NCBI GenBank assembly: GCA_030150265.1
Contig: JASLGG010000020.1
Location: 20,598 to 84,597, forward strand
Origin: Protaetiibacter sp.
Lineage (GTDB): Bacteria > Actinomycetota > Actinomycetes > Actinomycetales > Microbacteriaceae
Reading direction: 5' to 3'
Length of the DNA: 64,000 bases
Shown here piece after piece: positions 46,483-54,589 of the stretch. The translations under genes and the position numbers were made by a program. Numbering within the stretch: the first letter of the stretch is position 1; each line of letters opens with the position of its first letter. The notes below the pieces were generated by a model. The model was not told the origin of the DNA. It saw nothing but the letters and a program-made list of their open reading frames with translations, and made no database searches.

Positions 46483-47806
46483 GGGACACCTCCTCGGGAG
46501 CGCGGAGCTCGCCGTCGAGCACGGTCGGGATGCCGCCGTGGATCGTCGCGACGATCCGGCCCGGCAGCTCGCGGCCCAGATAGGGCGAGTTGACGCCCTT
46601 GCCGCGCAGCGCGTCGGCGCCGAAGACGCGCACGGCATCCGGGTCGACGAGGGTCAGGTGGGCGGGGCTCCCGACCTCGAAGGGCGCGTCGTAGCCCGCG
46701 AGCCGACCGATCTCGGCCGGGACGCGGGAGAGCACGCGCGCGACATCGGGCCAGGCGATGAGGCCCGTGTCGACCATCGCGGCCTGCACGACCGACAGCG
46801 CGCTCTCGAGTCCGACCATGCCGAACGACGCCTCCTGCCAGGCGCACTCCTTGCTCTCGATCGGATGCGGTGCGTGGTCGGTCGCCACGATGTCGATCGT
46901 GCCGTCGGCGAGGGCCGCGCGGAGCGCCTGCACGTCCTCGTCGCGGCGCAGCGGAGGGTTGACCTTGAACCGGGCGTCGTAGCGCGGCAGGTAGGGCGCA
47001 TCCGCCGCATCGACCAGCTGCTCGGTGAGCAGCAGGTGGTGCGGCGTGACCTCGGCGGTCACCCGGATGCCGCGCGCCTTCGCCCAGCGCACCACCTCGA
47101 CGCTGCCGGCCGTCGAGAGGTGGCAGATGTGCAGGCGCGCGCCCACGGCGTCGGCGAGCAGCACGTCGCGCGCGATGATCGACTCCTCGGCGACGGCGGG
47201 CCAGCCCGCGAGGCCGAGGCGCGAGCTGAGCGCGCCCTCGTTCATCTGGGCGTCCTCCGTGAGACGCGGCTCCTGCGCGTGCTGCGCGACGACGCCGTCG
47301 AAGGTCGCCACGTACTCGAGCGCGCGGCGCATGAGCAGGGCGTCATGCACGCACCTGCCGTCGTCGCTGAAGACGCGCACGGCGGCGCGCGAACGCGCCA
47401 TCGCGCCGATCTCCGACAGCCGCTCGCCCGCGAGCCCGGCCGTCACCGCGCCGATCGGACGTACCGTCGCGTAGCCATGCTGGGCGCCGAGCGACGCGAC
47501 CTGCTCGACGACGCCCGCGGTGTCGGCCACGGGCGAGGTGTTGGCCATCGCGTGCACCGCCGTGAAGCCGCCCGCGGCGGCGGCACGCGTGCCGGTGAGC
47601 ACCGTCTCGCTCTGCTCGAAGCCGGGCTCGCGCAGATGCGTGTGCAGGTCGACGAGGCCGGGGAGCGCGACGAGCCCGTCGGCGTCGATCACGGTCGCGC
47701 CCGCCCGCGACAGGCCGGTGCCGCGCTCGGCGACCACGCCGCCGTCGATCAGGATGTCGGTCGCGGCGTCGCCCTCGAGCCGGGCACCGCGGATGAGGAT
47801 CGTCAC
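46475..47806 (-). CDS. pyrC: Dihydroorotase
   Basis: Cyclises carbamoyl aspartate to dihydroorotate. 443 residues, class I amidohydrolase barrel: zinc ligands in LVDLHTHLREPGFEQSE, the AQHAQEPRL and HICHLST histidines, and catalytic Asp in VATDHAPHPIESK. GTG at 47804-47806 overlaps the pyrB stop (GTGA). Third gene of the pyrR-pyrB-pyrC operon. Confidence 0.97.
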   Translation of the reverse strand: MTILIRGARLEGDAATDILIDGGVVAERGTGLSRAGATVIDADGLVALPGLVDLHTHLREPGFEQSETVLTGTRAAAAGGFTAVHAMANTSPVADTAGVVEQVASLGAQHGYATVRPIGAVTAGLAGERLSEIGAMARSRAAVRVFSDDGRCVHDALLMRRALEYVATFDGVVAQHAQEPRLTEDAQMNEGALSSRLGLAGWPAVAEESIIARDVLLADAVGARLHICHLSTAGSVEVVRWAKARGIRVTAEVTPHHLLLTEQLVDAADAPYLPRYDARFKVNPPLRRDEDVQALRAALADGTIDIVATDHAPHPIESKECAWQEASFGMVGLESALSVVQAAMVDTGLIAWPDVARVLSRVPAEIGRLAGYDAPFEVGSPAHLTLVDPDAVRVFGADALRGKGVNSPYLGRELPGRIVATIHGGIPTVLDGELRAPEEVSRG

Positions 47807-48762
47807 GCCGCGACCTCCCGCGGATCAGCACCTGAGAGCACGAGGTAGAGCACCGCCATCCGTATCGACACCCCGTTCGCGACCTGGTCGAGCACGACCG
47901 ACCGGGGCGAGTCGGCGGCCCGCGCCGCGATCTCGAGCCCGCGGTTCATGGGTCCGGGGTGCATGACCATCGTATCCGCCGCGAGGGCGCGGAACCGGAC
48001 ATCGTCGAGGCCCCACTCGGTCGCGTACTCCCGCTCGTGCGGGAAGAAGGCGGCGTGCATGCGCTCCTGCTGGACGCGCAGCATCATGACGGCGTCCGGC
48101 GCCTCCGCGATCGCGGCGTCGAGGTCGGTTCCGACCGTCACCGGCCACTCCTCGACCCCCGCCGGGAGGAGCGTGCGCGGTCCCACGAGATGAACGCGCG
48201 CCCCGAGCGCCGCGAGCAGCCACACGTTCGACCGCGCCACCCGGGAGTGCAGGATGTCGCCGACGATCGTCACCCTGACGCCGTCGAGATCGTGCCCGCG
48301 TGAGGCCTCGCCGTGCAGCGTCTTGCGCAGCGTGTAGGCGTCGAGCAGCGCCTGCGTCGGATGCTGATGCGTGCCGTCGCCCGCATTGACGACCGCCGCG
48401 TCGATCCAGCCGGATGCGGCGAGCGTCTCGGCGGCGCCCGAGGCAGAGTGCCGCAGCACCACCACGTCGATGCCCATCGCGGCGACCGTCTGCGCGGTGT
48501 CCTTGAGGCTCTCGCCCTTCGACACGCTCGAGCCCTTCGCGCTGAAGGTGATGACATCCGCGGAGAGCCGCTTCGCGGCGGCCTCGAAGCTCAGCCGCGT
48601 GCGGGTGGAGTCCTCGAAGAAGAGGTTGGCCACCGTGCGACCGCGCAGGGTCGGGAGCTTCGGCACCGCGCGGGTGGCGACATCCGCCATGTCCTCCGCG
48701 AGGTCGAGGATCGCGACGGCCTCGTCGTGGCCGAGTCCGACCGTCGTCAGCAGGTGCCTCAT
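47803..48762 (-). CDS. pyrB: Aspartate carbamoyltransferase
   Basis: Joins carbamoyl phosphate and aspartate. 319 residues: carbamoyl phosphate-binding FFEDSTRTRLSFE near 49-61, the SSVSKGESLKDT loop, HQHPTQALLDAY, ILHSRVARS and HPGPMNRGLEI. No pyrI follows. ATG at 48760-48762 overlaps the pyrR stop by four bases. Confidence 0.97.
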   Translation of the reverse strand: MRHLLTTVGLGHDEAVAILDLAEDMADVATRAVPKLPTLRGRTVANLFFEDSTRTRLSFEAAAKRLSADVITFSAKGSSVSKGESLKDTAQTVAAMGIDVVVLRHSASGAAETLAASGWIDAAVVNAGDGTHQHPTQALLDAYTLRKTLHGEASRGHDLDGVRVTIVGDILHSRVARSNVWLLAALGARVHLVGPRTLLPAGVEEWPVTVGTDLDAAIAEAPDAVMMLRVQQERMHAAFFPHEREYATEWGLDDVRFRALAADTMVMHPGPMNRGLEIAARAADSPRSVVLDQVANGVSIRMAVLYLVLSGADPREVAA

Positions 48763-49298
48763 GCCGCTCCCCCGTCGATCGCGACGGCGTCCTCGCCGTC
48801 GATCTCGGCGAGCCGCACGTAGATGCGCTCGGCGGCCGCCGTCGGCAGGTTCTTGCCCACGAAGTCGGCCCGGATCGGCAGCTCCCGGTGGCCCCGGTCG
48901 ACGAGCACGGCGAGCCGCACCGCGCGCGGCCGGCCGAGGTCGCCGATCGCGTCGAGCGCGGCCCGGATCGTGCGCCCCGAGTAGAGCACGTCGTCGACGA
49001 GCACGACGGTCTTGCCGTCGATCCCGCCCGCGGGCAGACGCGTCGGACTGGGGGTGCGGGTCGGATGCCGGTCGAGGTCGTCGCGGTACATGGTCACGTC
49101 GAGCGCGCCCACCGCGCCGGCACCGGGCTCGAGAGCCTCGAGGTTGCGGGCGACCCGCTCCGCGAGCATGACGCCGCGCGTGGGGATGCCGAGGAGGACG
49201 AGATCCGAGCCGCCGCGGTTGGACTCGAGGATCTCGTGGGCGATGCGCGTCAGAGCGCGCTGAATGTCAGCCTGCTGCAGCACGACACGTGCCGGCAT
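48759..49298 (-). CDS. pyrR: Pyrimidine regulator PyrR / uracil phosphoribosyltransferase
   Basis: An RNA-binding regulator that senses UMP/UTP versus PRPP, with weak uracil phosphoribosyltransferase activity. 179 residues, type I PRTase fold: VVLVDDVLYSGRTIRAAL (PRPP loop at 98-115), VVLQQADIQRALTRIAHEI at the N-terminus and VLVDRGHRELPIRADFVGKN. First gene of the pyr operon. The ATG at 49296-49298 has GGGGAAGGGGG upstream, adjoining a candidate PyrR-binding hairpin, so autoregulation of translation is likely. Confidence 0.95.
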   Translation of the reverse strand: MPARVVLQQADIQRALTRIAHEILESNRGGSDLVLLGIPTRGVMLAERVARNLEALEPGAGAVGALDVTMYRDDLDRHPTRTPSPTRLPAGGIDGKTVVLVDDVLYSGRTIRAALDAIGDLGRPRAVRLAVLVDRGHRELPIRADFVGKNLPTAAAERIYVRLAEIDGEDAVAIDGGAA

Positions 49299-49310
49299 CC
49301 TGACCCCCTT

Positions 49311-49335
49311 CCCCGCCTCTCGGGACGGACTTAAA
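49311..49335 (-). promoter_or_regulatory. Candidate PyrR-binding leader of the pyr operon
   Basis: In the mRNA, TTTAAGTCCGTCCCGAGAGG followed by CGGGG can fold into an interrupted hairpin (TCC-G-T-C-CC / GG-C-G-GGGA) with a GAGA tip, directly before the purine-rich ribosome site of pyrR. It resembles the UCC...GAGAGG core of PyrR anti-antiterminators, and no terminator follows, which suggests translational repression as described for Mycobacterium smegmatis. The fold is judged by eye. Confidence 0.5.
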
Positions 49336-49353
49336 GGACGTCTGTTCGTCTCG

Positions 49354-49359
49354 AGCATA
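49354..49359 (-). promoter_or_regulatory. Putative -10 of the pyr operon
   Basis: Minus-strand TATGCT in GCTATGCTCGAG, about 56 bases before the pyrR start. It would place the transcription start near 49347, upstream of the PyrR-like leader hairpin. No -35 consensus. Confidence 0.4.
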
Positions 49360-49491
49360 GCGGGTGTCCCGGATGCCGTCCCGGCGGCGCGTCCGCGGAT
49401 CGAGGACGGCTGCCCCTGGGACCCCGGGCCGCGGGACCGCGAGCGTGGATAGGCACCACCACCTCCCACCTCCCCACCCCTGGAGCGAACC

Positions 49492-50031
49492 ATGACCACC
49501 ACCACCCGTCCCGTCGAGGCCGATGCCCCGCGATCCGGTCGCCGCGCCGCGATGCCCGCACGACCCGCGGCGGGCATCCCCGCCGCGCTCGCCTGGGTGC
49601 TGCGCACCGAGCAGCGCGTGCTCGACGTGCTCGCGCGCATCGGCATCCCGGTGCTGCGCCTCGCGCTCGCCTTCGTCTACGTCGCCTTCGGCGCGCTCAA
49701 GATCGCCGGCCTCAGCCCGGTGAGCGATCTCGTCGCGTCGATGCTGCCGTTCCTGCCGGCCACGCAGGCGGTCGTGGCGATGGGCGTCTTCGAGGTCGTC
49801 GTCGGCCTGCTGCTCGCCGTGGGCGTGCTCGTGCCGTGGATCGCCGCGGCGCAGGTGCTGCACCTGCTCGGCACCTTCGCGGTGTTCCTCGTGCACCCCG
49901 CGCTGACCTTCGAGGGCGGCAACCCGCTCGCGCTCACGGTCGTCGGCGAGTTCATCGCCAAGAACGTCGTGCTCATCGCGGGCCTGCTGGTGGTCGCTGC
50001 CTTCAGCCGCACGCGCCCCGCGCACCGCTGA
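49492..50031 (+). CDS. DoxX/DUF417-like membrane protein
   Basis: A 179-residue protein. A polar, basic N-terminal 45 residues precedes four hydrophobic helices (about 50-72, 88-113, 117-136, 148-172). The first helix RLALAFVYVAFGALKIAGLSP and the pattern of GVFEVVVGLLLAVGVL and GNPLALTVVGEFIAKNVVLI fit the DoxX-like group, closest in feel to DUF417/YkgB. These proteins are linked to quinone or redox stress roles, but none can be assigned here. ATG at 49492 with GGAG at 49481-49484. Runs rightward, divergent from pyrR by 193 bp, and ends at a shared hairpin with the ABC permease gene. Confidence 0.75.
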   Translation: MTTTTRPVEADAPRSGRRAAMPARPAAGIPAALAWVLRTEQRVLDVLARIGIPVLRLALAFVYVAFGALKIAGLSPVSDLVASMLPFLPATQAVVAMGVFEVVVGLLLAVGVLVPWIAAAQVLHLLGTFAVFLVHPALTFEGGNPLALTVVGEFIAKNVVLIAGLLVVAAFSRTRPAHR

Positions 50032-50037
50032 GCGGGC

Positions 50038-50076
50038 GGCTCCTCCGGACGGTTCAGCCCCAGCGTCGGAGGAGCC
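50038..50076. terminator. Terminator between DoxX-like gene and ABC permease
   Basis: Perfect 10-bp stem GGCTCCTCCG (50038-50047) with CGGAGGAGCC (50067-50076), 19-base loop. Two genes converge here; the loop contains the stop codon of the permease, so the 3' arm is also coding for its last residues. Confidence 0.7.
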
Positions 50077-50947
50077 ACCTCTCGAGCAGCCCCACGAGCG
50101 TGTCGGAGGCCTTGCCGAGCACCGCGAGCACGATGATCGCGAGGAACAGGCGGTCGATGCGCCCGTTGTTCTGCGACTCGACGAGCAGGAAGCCGAGGCC
50201 CATCGTGGACCCCACGAGCTCCGCGGCCACCAGGAACAGCCAGGCCTGCGCGAGTGCGAGCCGCAGGCCCGAGACGATCGCCGGCACGACGGCCGGCAGC
50301 TGAACCGTCGCGAGCAGCCTCGCGCCGTGATAGCCGTAGGCACGGCCGAACTCCACGAGGTGCGGATCGACGTGCCGGAGCGCGCCCGCGACCGTCGTGT
50401 AGACGGGGAACAGGGCGCCGATCACGACGAGGGTGACCTTCGAGTCCTCGCCGAAGCCGAGGTACAGGATGAGCAGCGGCACCCAGGCGAGCGAGGGAAC
50501 CGCGCGCGCCGCCCCGATCGTCGGGGCGAGGAAGGAGTCCGCGAGGCGGGACAGGCCCACGAGCGATCCGAGCGCGAGGCCGATGACCGATCCGATCGCG
50601 AAGCCCAGGAAGACGCGCTGGGTCGAGATGCCGATGTACTGCCACAGCACGCCGCGTTCGGCGAGGTCGACGGCCGCGGTGAGCACCGACTCCGGGGTCG
50701 GCAGCTTGAACACCGGCACCCAGGCGAGGTGCGAGGCGAGCCACCAGACGGCGAAGAGCGCGACCGGCAGGATCGCGCCGAGCAGCCAGCGCCATCCGGA
50801 TGCGGAGCGCGGCCGTTCGACGGCGCTCGAGCCGAGATCGCTCGCTGCGAGCGAGGCGGCCTCCCCGGTGACGAACGGGTCCGCCGTGGGACCCGCGACG
50901 CCGCCGCGGACCACGCTGTCGCCCGTCAGATACGGAGAGGCCGCCAT
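50054..50947 (-). CDS. ABC transporter permease, SsuC/TauC type
   Basis: A 297-residue inner-membrane permease with about six helices and the binding-protein-dependent transport signature RAYGYHGARLLATVQLPA followed by VPAIVSGLRLA (EAA loop contacting the ATPase). The N-terminal 45 residues are cytoplasmic and low complexity. Closest to nitrate/sulfonate/taurine importers. ATG at 50945-50947 lies five bases after the binding-protein stop with GGTGGG upstream; a further in-frame start at 51010 would overlap that gene. Last gene of the ATPase-binding protein-permease operon. Confidence 0.9.
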   Translation of the reverse strand: MAASPYLTGDSVVRGGVAGPTADPFVTGEAASLAASDLGSSAVERPRSASGWRWLLGAILPVALFAVWWLASHLAWVPVFKLPTPESVLTAAVDLAERGVLWQYIGISTQRVFLGFAIGSVIGLALGSLVGLSRLADSFLAPTIGAARAVPSLAWVPLLILYLGFGEDSKVTLVVIGALFPVYTTVAGALRHVDPHLVEFGRAYGYHGARLLATVQLPAVVPAIVSGLRLALAQAWLFLVAAELVGSTMGLGFLLVESQNNGRIDRLFLAIIVLAVLGKASDTLVGLLERWLLRRWG

Positions 50948-50951
50948 CGCG

Positions 50952-51974
50952 TCAGCCCACCCGGCTCGGGTCGGCCTTCTTCGCGAAGTCCGGGAGCAGA
51001 AGCGTCGCAAGCGCCTGGTCGGCCGCGTCCTTGCTCGCGATGTCGCCGTTGGCGACCTGGATCGGCGCCACGATCTTCAGGACCGCGAGCTGGGCGGCGC
51101 CCGGCACGGAGTCGAGGTCGATCACGGTGCGCTCGGTCAGCACCTTGTCGGCGACCGCGGGGTCGATGCCGGCGGCCTCGGCCAGCAGCGCGGCCGTCTC
51201 CTGCGGGTGCTCGAGCGCCCAGGCGCGGGCCTTCTCATAGGCGTCCACCACGAGCTGCACCAGGTCGGCGTGGTTCGTGACGAAGTCCTCGGTGGCGTTG
51301 AGGAAGCCGTAGGTGTTGAAATCGATGTTCCGGTAGAACAGCTCGACGCCGTCGTTCAGCTCGTGCGCCGCCATCATCGGGTCGAGCCCCGACCACGCGT
51401 CGACGGTGCCGTTGACGAGCGCCGCGCCGCCGTCGGCGTGCTGGAGGTTCTGGATCTGCACCTCGGACGGGTCGACGCCCGCCTCGTCGAGCGCCTGCAG
51501 CAGGAAGAAGTAGGGATCGGTGCCGACGGTCACGGCGACGGTCTTGCCGCGGAGGTCCGCGACCGACTCGATGCCGCTGCCGGGCAGCGTCGCGAGGGCC
51601 GACCACTCCGGCTGCGTGTAGATGTCGATCGTGCGGATGGGCGAGCCGTTGGAGCGTGCGAGCAGCGCCGCCGAGCCGGCGGTCGAGCCGACGTCGAGGG
51701 CGCCCGCGCGAAGCCCCTCGTTCGCCTTGTTCGAGCCGAGCGACTGGGTCCAGGTGACCGTGACCGCGTCGCCGAGGGTCTGCTCGAGCCAGCCCTGGTC
51801 CTTGATGATGAGGCTCAGCGGGTTGTAGGTCGCGAAGTCGATGTCGAGCGTCGATGCGCTCCAGCCTCCCCCGTCGCCGGCCGGCTCGGGTGCAGCGTTC
51901 TCGCCCGCGCAGCCGCTCAGCGCGAGCGCGACGGTGGTGGCGGCCGCGGCGGCGGCCAGGATGCTCTTCTTCAT
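50952..51974 (-). CDS. ABC transporter substrate-binding lipoprotein, SsuA/TauA type
   Basis: A 340-residue lipoprotein. Signal peptide with lipobox ALSGC, lipidated Cys22. The mature part has the NMT1/SsuA periplasmic-binding pattern: DFATYNPLSLIIKDQGWLE, GSNKANEGLRAGALDVGST, GKTVAVTVGTDPYFFLLQAL and AWSGLDPMMAAHELNDG. Ligand is not readable; aliphatic sulfonates, taurine, nitrate or thiamine-like pyrimidines are all possible for the family. Start ATG at 51972-51974. It lies 50 bp after the ATPase gene. Confidence 0.92.
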   Translation of the reverse strand: MKKSILAAAAAATTVALALSGCAGENAAPEPAGDGGGWSASTLDIDFATYNPLSLIIKDQGWLEQTLGDAVTVTWTQSLGSNKANEGLRAGALDVGSTAGSAALLARSNGSPIRTIDIYTQPEWSALATLPGSGIESVADLRGKTVAVTVGTDPYFFLLQALDEAGVDPSEVQIQNLQHADGGAALVNGTVDAWSGLDPMMAAHELNDGVELFYRNIDFNTYGFLNATEDFVTNHADLVQLVVDAYEKARAWALEHPQETAALLAEAAGIDPAVADKVLTERTVIDLDSVPGAAQLAVLKIVAPIQVANGDIASKDAADQALATLLLPDFAKKADPSRVG

Positions 51975-52024
51975 GGGTATCGGTCCTTGCTGTGCTGTGG
52001 ATGTGGCGGGTGCAGAGATGCGGA

Positions 52025-52873
52025 TCAGTCGTTCGCGCGCTTCGCGAGCTGCGCCTTGACGGCCTGGGTGATGTAGTCCTCGGGGTGGTGGTTCTCGACG
52101 CCGAGCAGGGCGAGCAGCTCCGCTCGCAGCACGGCGAGCTGCGCGTCGCCGCGATCGCGGGGCCGGGTACGGCCCACCTCGAGCACCCGGCGGATCGTCG
52201 CCCCGGGCCCCGTGGCATCCGCGCCGAGCAGCACGATCCGGTCGGAGAGCTGGAGCGCCTCGTCCACGTCGTGGGTGACCAGGATGATGGTCGCGGGCTC
52301 CGCAGAGTGGATGTCGAGCAGCAGATCCTGCATCGTGAGGCGGGTCAGGGCATCGAGCGCGCCGAAGGGCTCGTCGAGCAGCAGCACGCCGGGGTTGCGG
52401 GCGAGCGCACGGGCCAGCGAGGCGCGCTGCGCCATGCCGCCGGAGACCTGGCGCGGGCGCAGGGTGCGGGCGTGGTCGAGCTGCACGAGCCGCAGCAGCT
52501 CCGCCACACGCGCTCGGCCCTCGGCGCGGGCGGTGCCCCGCGGGAGGCCGAGCTCGACGTTCCGCTCGAGGGCGCGCCAGGGCAGCAGCCGCGGCTCCTG
52601 GAACGCGACGGCGCTGCGCTGGTCGACCACGGCGACGGGCGAGCCGCCGATCGTGACCGACCCGGCATCCGGTCGGTCGAGACCCGCGACGAGCCGCAGC
52701 AGCGTCGACTTGCCGCAGCCCGAGGGACCGAGCAGCGCGACGATCTCGCCCGCGCGGATGCCGAGGTCGACGTCGCGCAGCACGACCCGTTCCGTGTCGC
52801 CGTCGGGGAAGACGCGTGCCACGCCGCGCAGCTCGACCGGAAGGGCGGCTGTCGTGGTGGAGGTGGCGGGCAC
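52025..52873 (-). CDS. ABC transporter ATP-binding protein, SsuB/TauB type
   Basis: A 282-residue ATPase for the importer. Walker A GPSGCGKST, Q-loop AFQEPRLLPW, signature VSGGMAQR, Walker B VLLLDEPFGALD and H-loop LVTHDVDEA are complete. The C-terminal 60 residues (after EVGRTRPRDRGD) are a family extension. Two starts are possible: TTG at 52907-52909 and GTG at 52871-52873. The GTG is chosen because TAACGT lies seven bases upstream, fitting a leaderless transcript. It heads the operon; the M20 gene upstream ends 87 bp away. Confidence 0.92.
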   Translation of the reverse strand: MPATSTTTAALPVELRGVARVFPDGDTERVVLRDVDLGIRAGEIVALLGPSGCGKSTLLRLVAGLDRPDAGSVTIGGSPVAVVDQRSAVAFQEPRLLPWRALERNVELGLPRGTARAEGRARVAELLRLVQLDHARTLRPRQVSGGMAQRASLARALARNPGVLLLDEPFGALDALTRLTMQDLLLDIHSAEPATIILVTHDVDEALQLSDRIVLLGADATGPGATIRRVLEVGRTRPRDRGDAQLAVLRAELLALLGVENHHPEDYITQAVKAQLAKRAND

Positions 52874-52886
52874 CCGTGCGACGTTA
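52874..52886 (-). promoter_or_regulatory. Leaderless -10 box of the ABC operon
   Basis: Minus-strand TAACGT (52881-52886), seven-base spacer CGCACGG, then GTG. Confidence 0.45.
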
Positions 52887-52959
52887 CGAAGATCGGGCCG
52901 GTGCCTCAATTCCGGCCGTCACGCATCGCAACACGCCGTCACGGAACGTCATCGAGGGC

Positions 52960-54096
52960 TCATCGGCGTCCCCGGCTCCCCGCGCGCACGGCGGCCAGCG
53001 CCATGATCTCGCCGTACGGCTGCACGAACGCCCGACCCTCCTCGCCCTGGAACTGCTCGGCGCCGAGCGCGGTGTGGAAGCCCCATCCTCCCTCGCGCCC
53101 GATGCCGATGAGTGCGGCGGGCGCCCGGTGCGAGATGTTCCCGAAGTCGGTCGCGAAGGGCAGCGCGGGCGGCTCGTCGACGAAGTCGCGGCCCACGACG
53201 AGGAAGCACTCCTTCACGAGGGCCGTCACCTCCTCGTCCGCGCGGACGCCCGCGACCCGCGGGGTCTCGCTCCACTCGCCGGCCGGCAGCGCGGCCTTCA
53301 GCTCTCCGATCGCCGCCTCCAGCTCGTGCTCCTCGTCGGCGAACAGCAGGAAGGTCGCATCCGCGAACAGGCCCGTCCCCTCCTCCACATCGCCGTCGAT
53401 CACCAGGCGCTCGAGCATCACGCGCGAGGGGTCGGCGTCCGCCACGTGCCGGGAGACGGCGTGGAGCAGCTCGAGAGGCGCGGGCACGGGGCCGTTCCGC
53501 AGGGTGCGCGTGCCGTGCAGACGCACCCGCTGCCGCTGCATCCACAGCGAGCGCGTCGAGACGGTGTCGATGAACTCGGGATGCGTGTAGAGCGCGACGT
53601 CCACGTCGTCCCAGAGTCCCGCCGCGGCCGAGATCGCCTTGCCCCCGCCGCGGCGCCGGGTCTCGGGCGCGTGGATCTCGTCGGCCGGACATCCGACGAC
53701 GCGGATGCGCCCCCGCAGCTCGGCGCGGAGGTCGGCCAGCGCGAGCGCCATCGCGACCACGCCGCCCGCGATGGGGCCATGCCCGCACGCGTGGGTGGGG
53801 ACCGGCTCGCCGTCGGCGCCGACGACGGGGACCGCGTCGTACATCGCGATGATCCCCACCGTGGCGCCTGGGTGGGCGCCCTCGAGCTCCGCGGTGAACG
53901 CCGTCGGCATGTCGGCGACGCCACGCTCGACGCGGTAGCCCGCGGCCTCGAGCACCTCGGCGAGATGCGCCGCGCACGCGACCTCGCGATGGGCGAGCTC
54001 CGGATGCGCGTTCACGAACTCCATCGTGCGCAGGCCGTCCGCCAGGTGCGCCCGGACCGCCCCGATGATCGACTCGTCGTCGAGAGACCCCGTCAT
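52960..54096 (-). CDS. M20 family amidohydrolase/peptidase
   Basis: A 378-residue M20D-type metal-dependent amidohydrolase. Metal ligands appear in THACGHGPIAGG (Cys, His), PADEIHAPE (Glu) and ALYTHPEF (His); the late His in GFHTALGAE and the TDFGNISHRAPA strand are typical of the N-acyl-amino-acid / aminobenzoyl-glutamate hydrolase branch. CGHG stands where CGHD or CGHN is usual. A dimerisation lid lies between about 190 and 300. ATG at 54094-54096 with TACGCT six bases upstream; a longer start at 54153 is less likely. Same strand as the ABC importer, so it may hydrolyse its substrate, but it has its own promoter-like box. Confidence 0.85.
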   Translation of the reverse strand: MTGSLDDESIIGAVRAHLADGLRTMEFVNAHPELAHREVACAAHLAEVLEAAGYRVERGVADMPTAFTAELEGAHPGATVGIIAMYDAVPVVGADGEPVPTHACGHGPIAGGVVAMALALADLRAELRGRIRVVGCPADEIHAPETRRRGGGKAISAAAGLWDDVDVALYTHPEFIDTVSTRSLWMQRQRVRLHGTRTLRNGPVPAPLELLHAVSRHVADADPSRVMLERLVIDGDVEEGTGLFADATFLLFADEEHELEAAIGELKAALPAGEWSETPRVAGVRADEEVTALVKECFLVVGRDFVDEPPALPFATDFGNISHRAPAALIGIGREGGWGFHTALGAEQFQGEEGRAFVQPYGEIMALAAVRAGSRGRR

Positions 54097-54108
54097 GCGG
54101 CCAGCGTA
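54097..54108 (-). promoter_or_regulatory. Leaderless -10 box of the M20 gene
   Basis: Minus-strand TACGCT (54103-54108), six-base spacer GGCCGC, then ATG at 54096. Confidence 0.5.
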
Positions 54109-54166
54109 GCCACGGCCCTCGGGGTTCTCCACATCATGGGAAGTCCGTCCCATACCGTGAGAGGAA

Positions 54167-54583
54167 TCAGGCGTCGCGCCCTCGGGAGATGGCCGAGAGC
54201 ACCCCGTTCACGAAACCGCCCGACTCCTCGGTGCTGAGCTCGCCCGCGAGCTGCACGGCCTCCGAGATCGCCACCGCATCCGGGACCTCCTCGTTGAAGA
54301 GGATCTCCCACGCGGCGACCCGGATGATCGCGCGGTCGACGACCGGCATCCGGTCGAGCGTCCACCCGTGCGCGTGGGCCAGGATGGCGTCGTCGAGCTC
54401 GCCGCGGTGCTCGTCGACGCCCGTCACGATCTCCCGGGCGTAGCGCCACGACGCCTCGCGAGCCGGCTGGCCGGCCGCGCGGCGCTCCTCCTCCACGAGT
54501 GCGTCCGCGATGGGACGCTCGCGCAGATCGGTGCCGTACAGGACGTCGATCGCCCGCTTGCGGGCCTTGGTGCGTGCGCTCAC
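54167..54583 (-). CDS. nusB: Transcription antitermination factor NusB
   Basis: Binds boxA RNA with NusE (S10) to support rRNA antitermination. 138 residues, all-helical: SARTKARKRAIDVLYGTDLRER at the N-terminus, the MPVVDRAIIRVAAWEIL helix and ISEAVQLAGELSTEESGGFVNGVL, the family signature. GTG at 54581-54583, six bases after the efp stop, so efp-nusB are co-transcribed, the actinobacterial norm. Confidence 0.96.
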   Translation of the reverse strand: MSARTKARKRAIDVLYGTDLRERPIADALVEEERRAAGQPAREASWRYAREIVTGVDEHRGELDDAILAHAHGWTLDRMPVVDRAIIRVAAWEILFNEEVPDAVAISEAVQLAGELSTEESGGFVNGVLSAISRGRDA

Positions 54584-54589
54584 CGCGGC

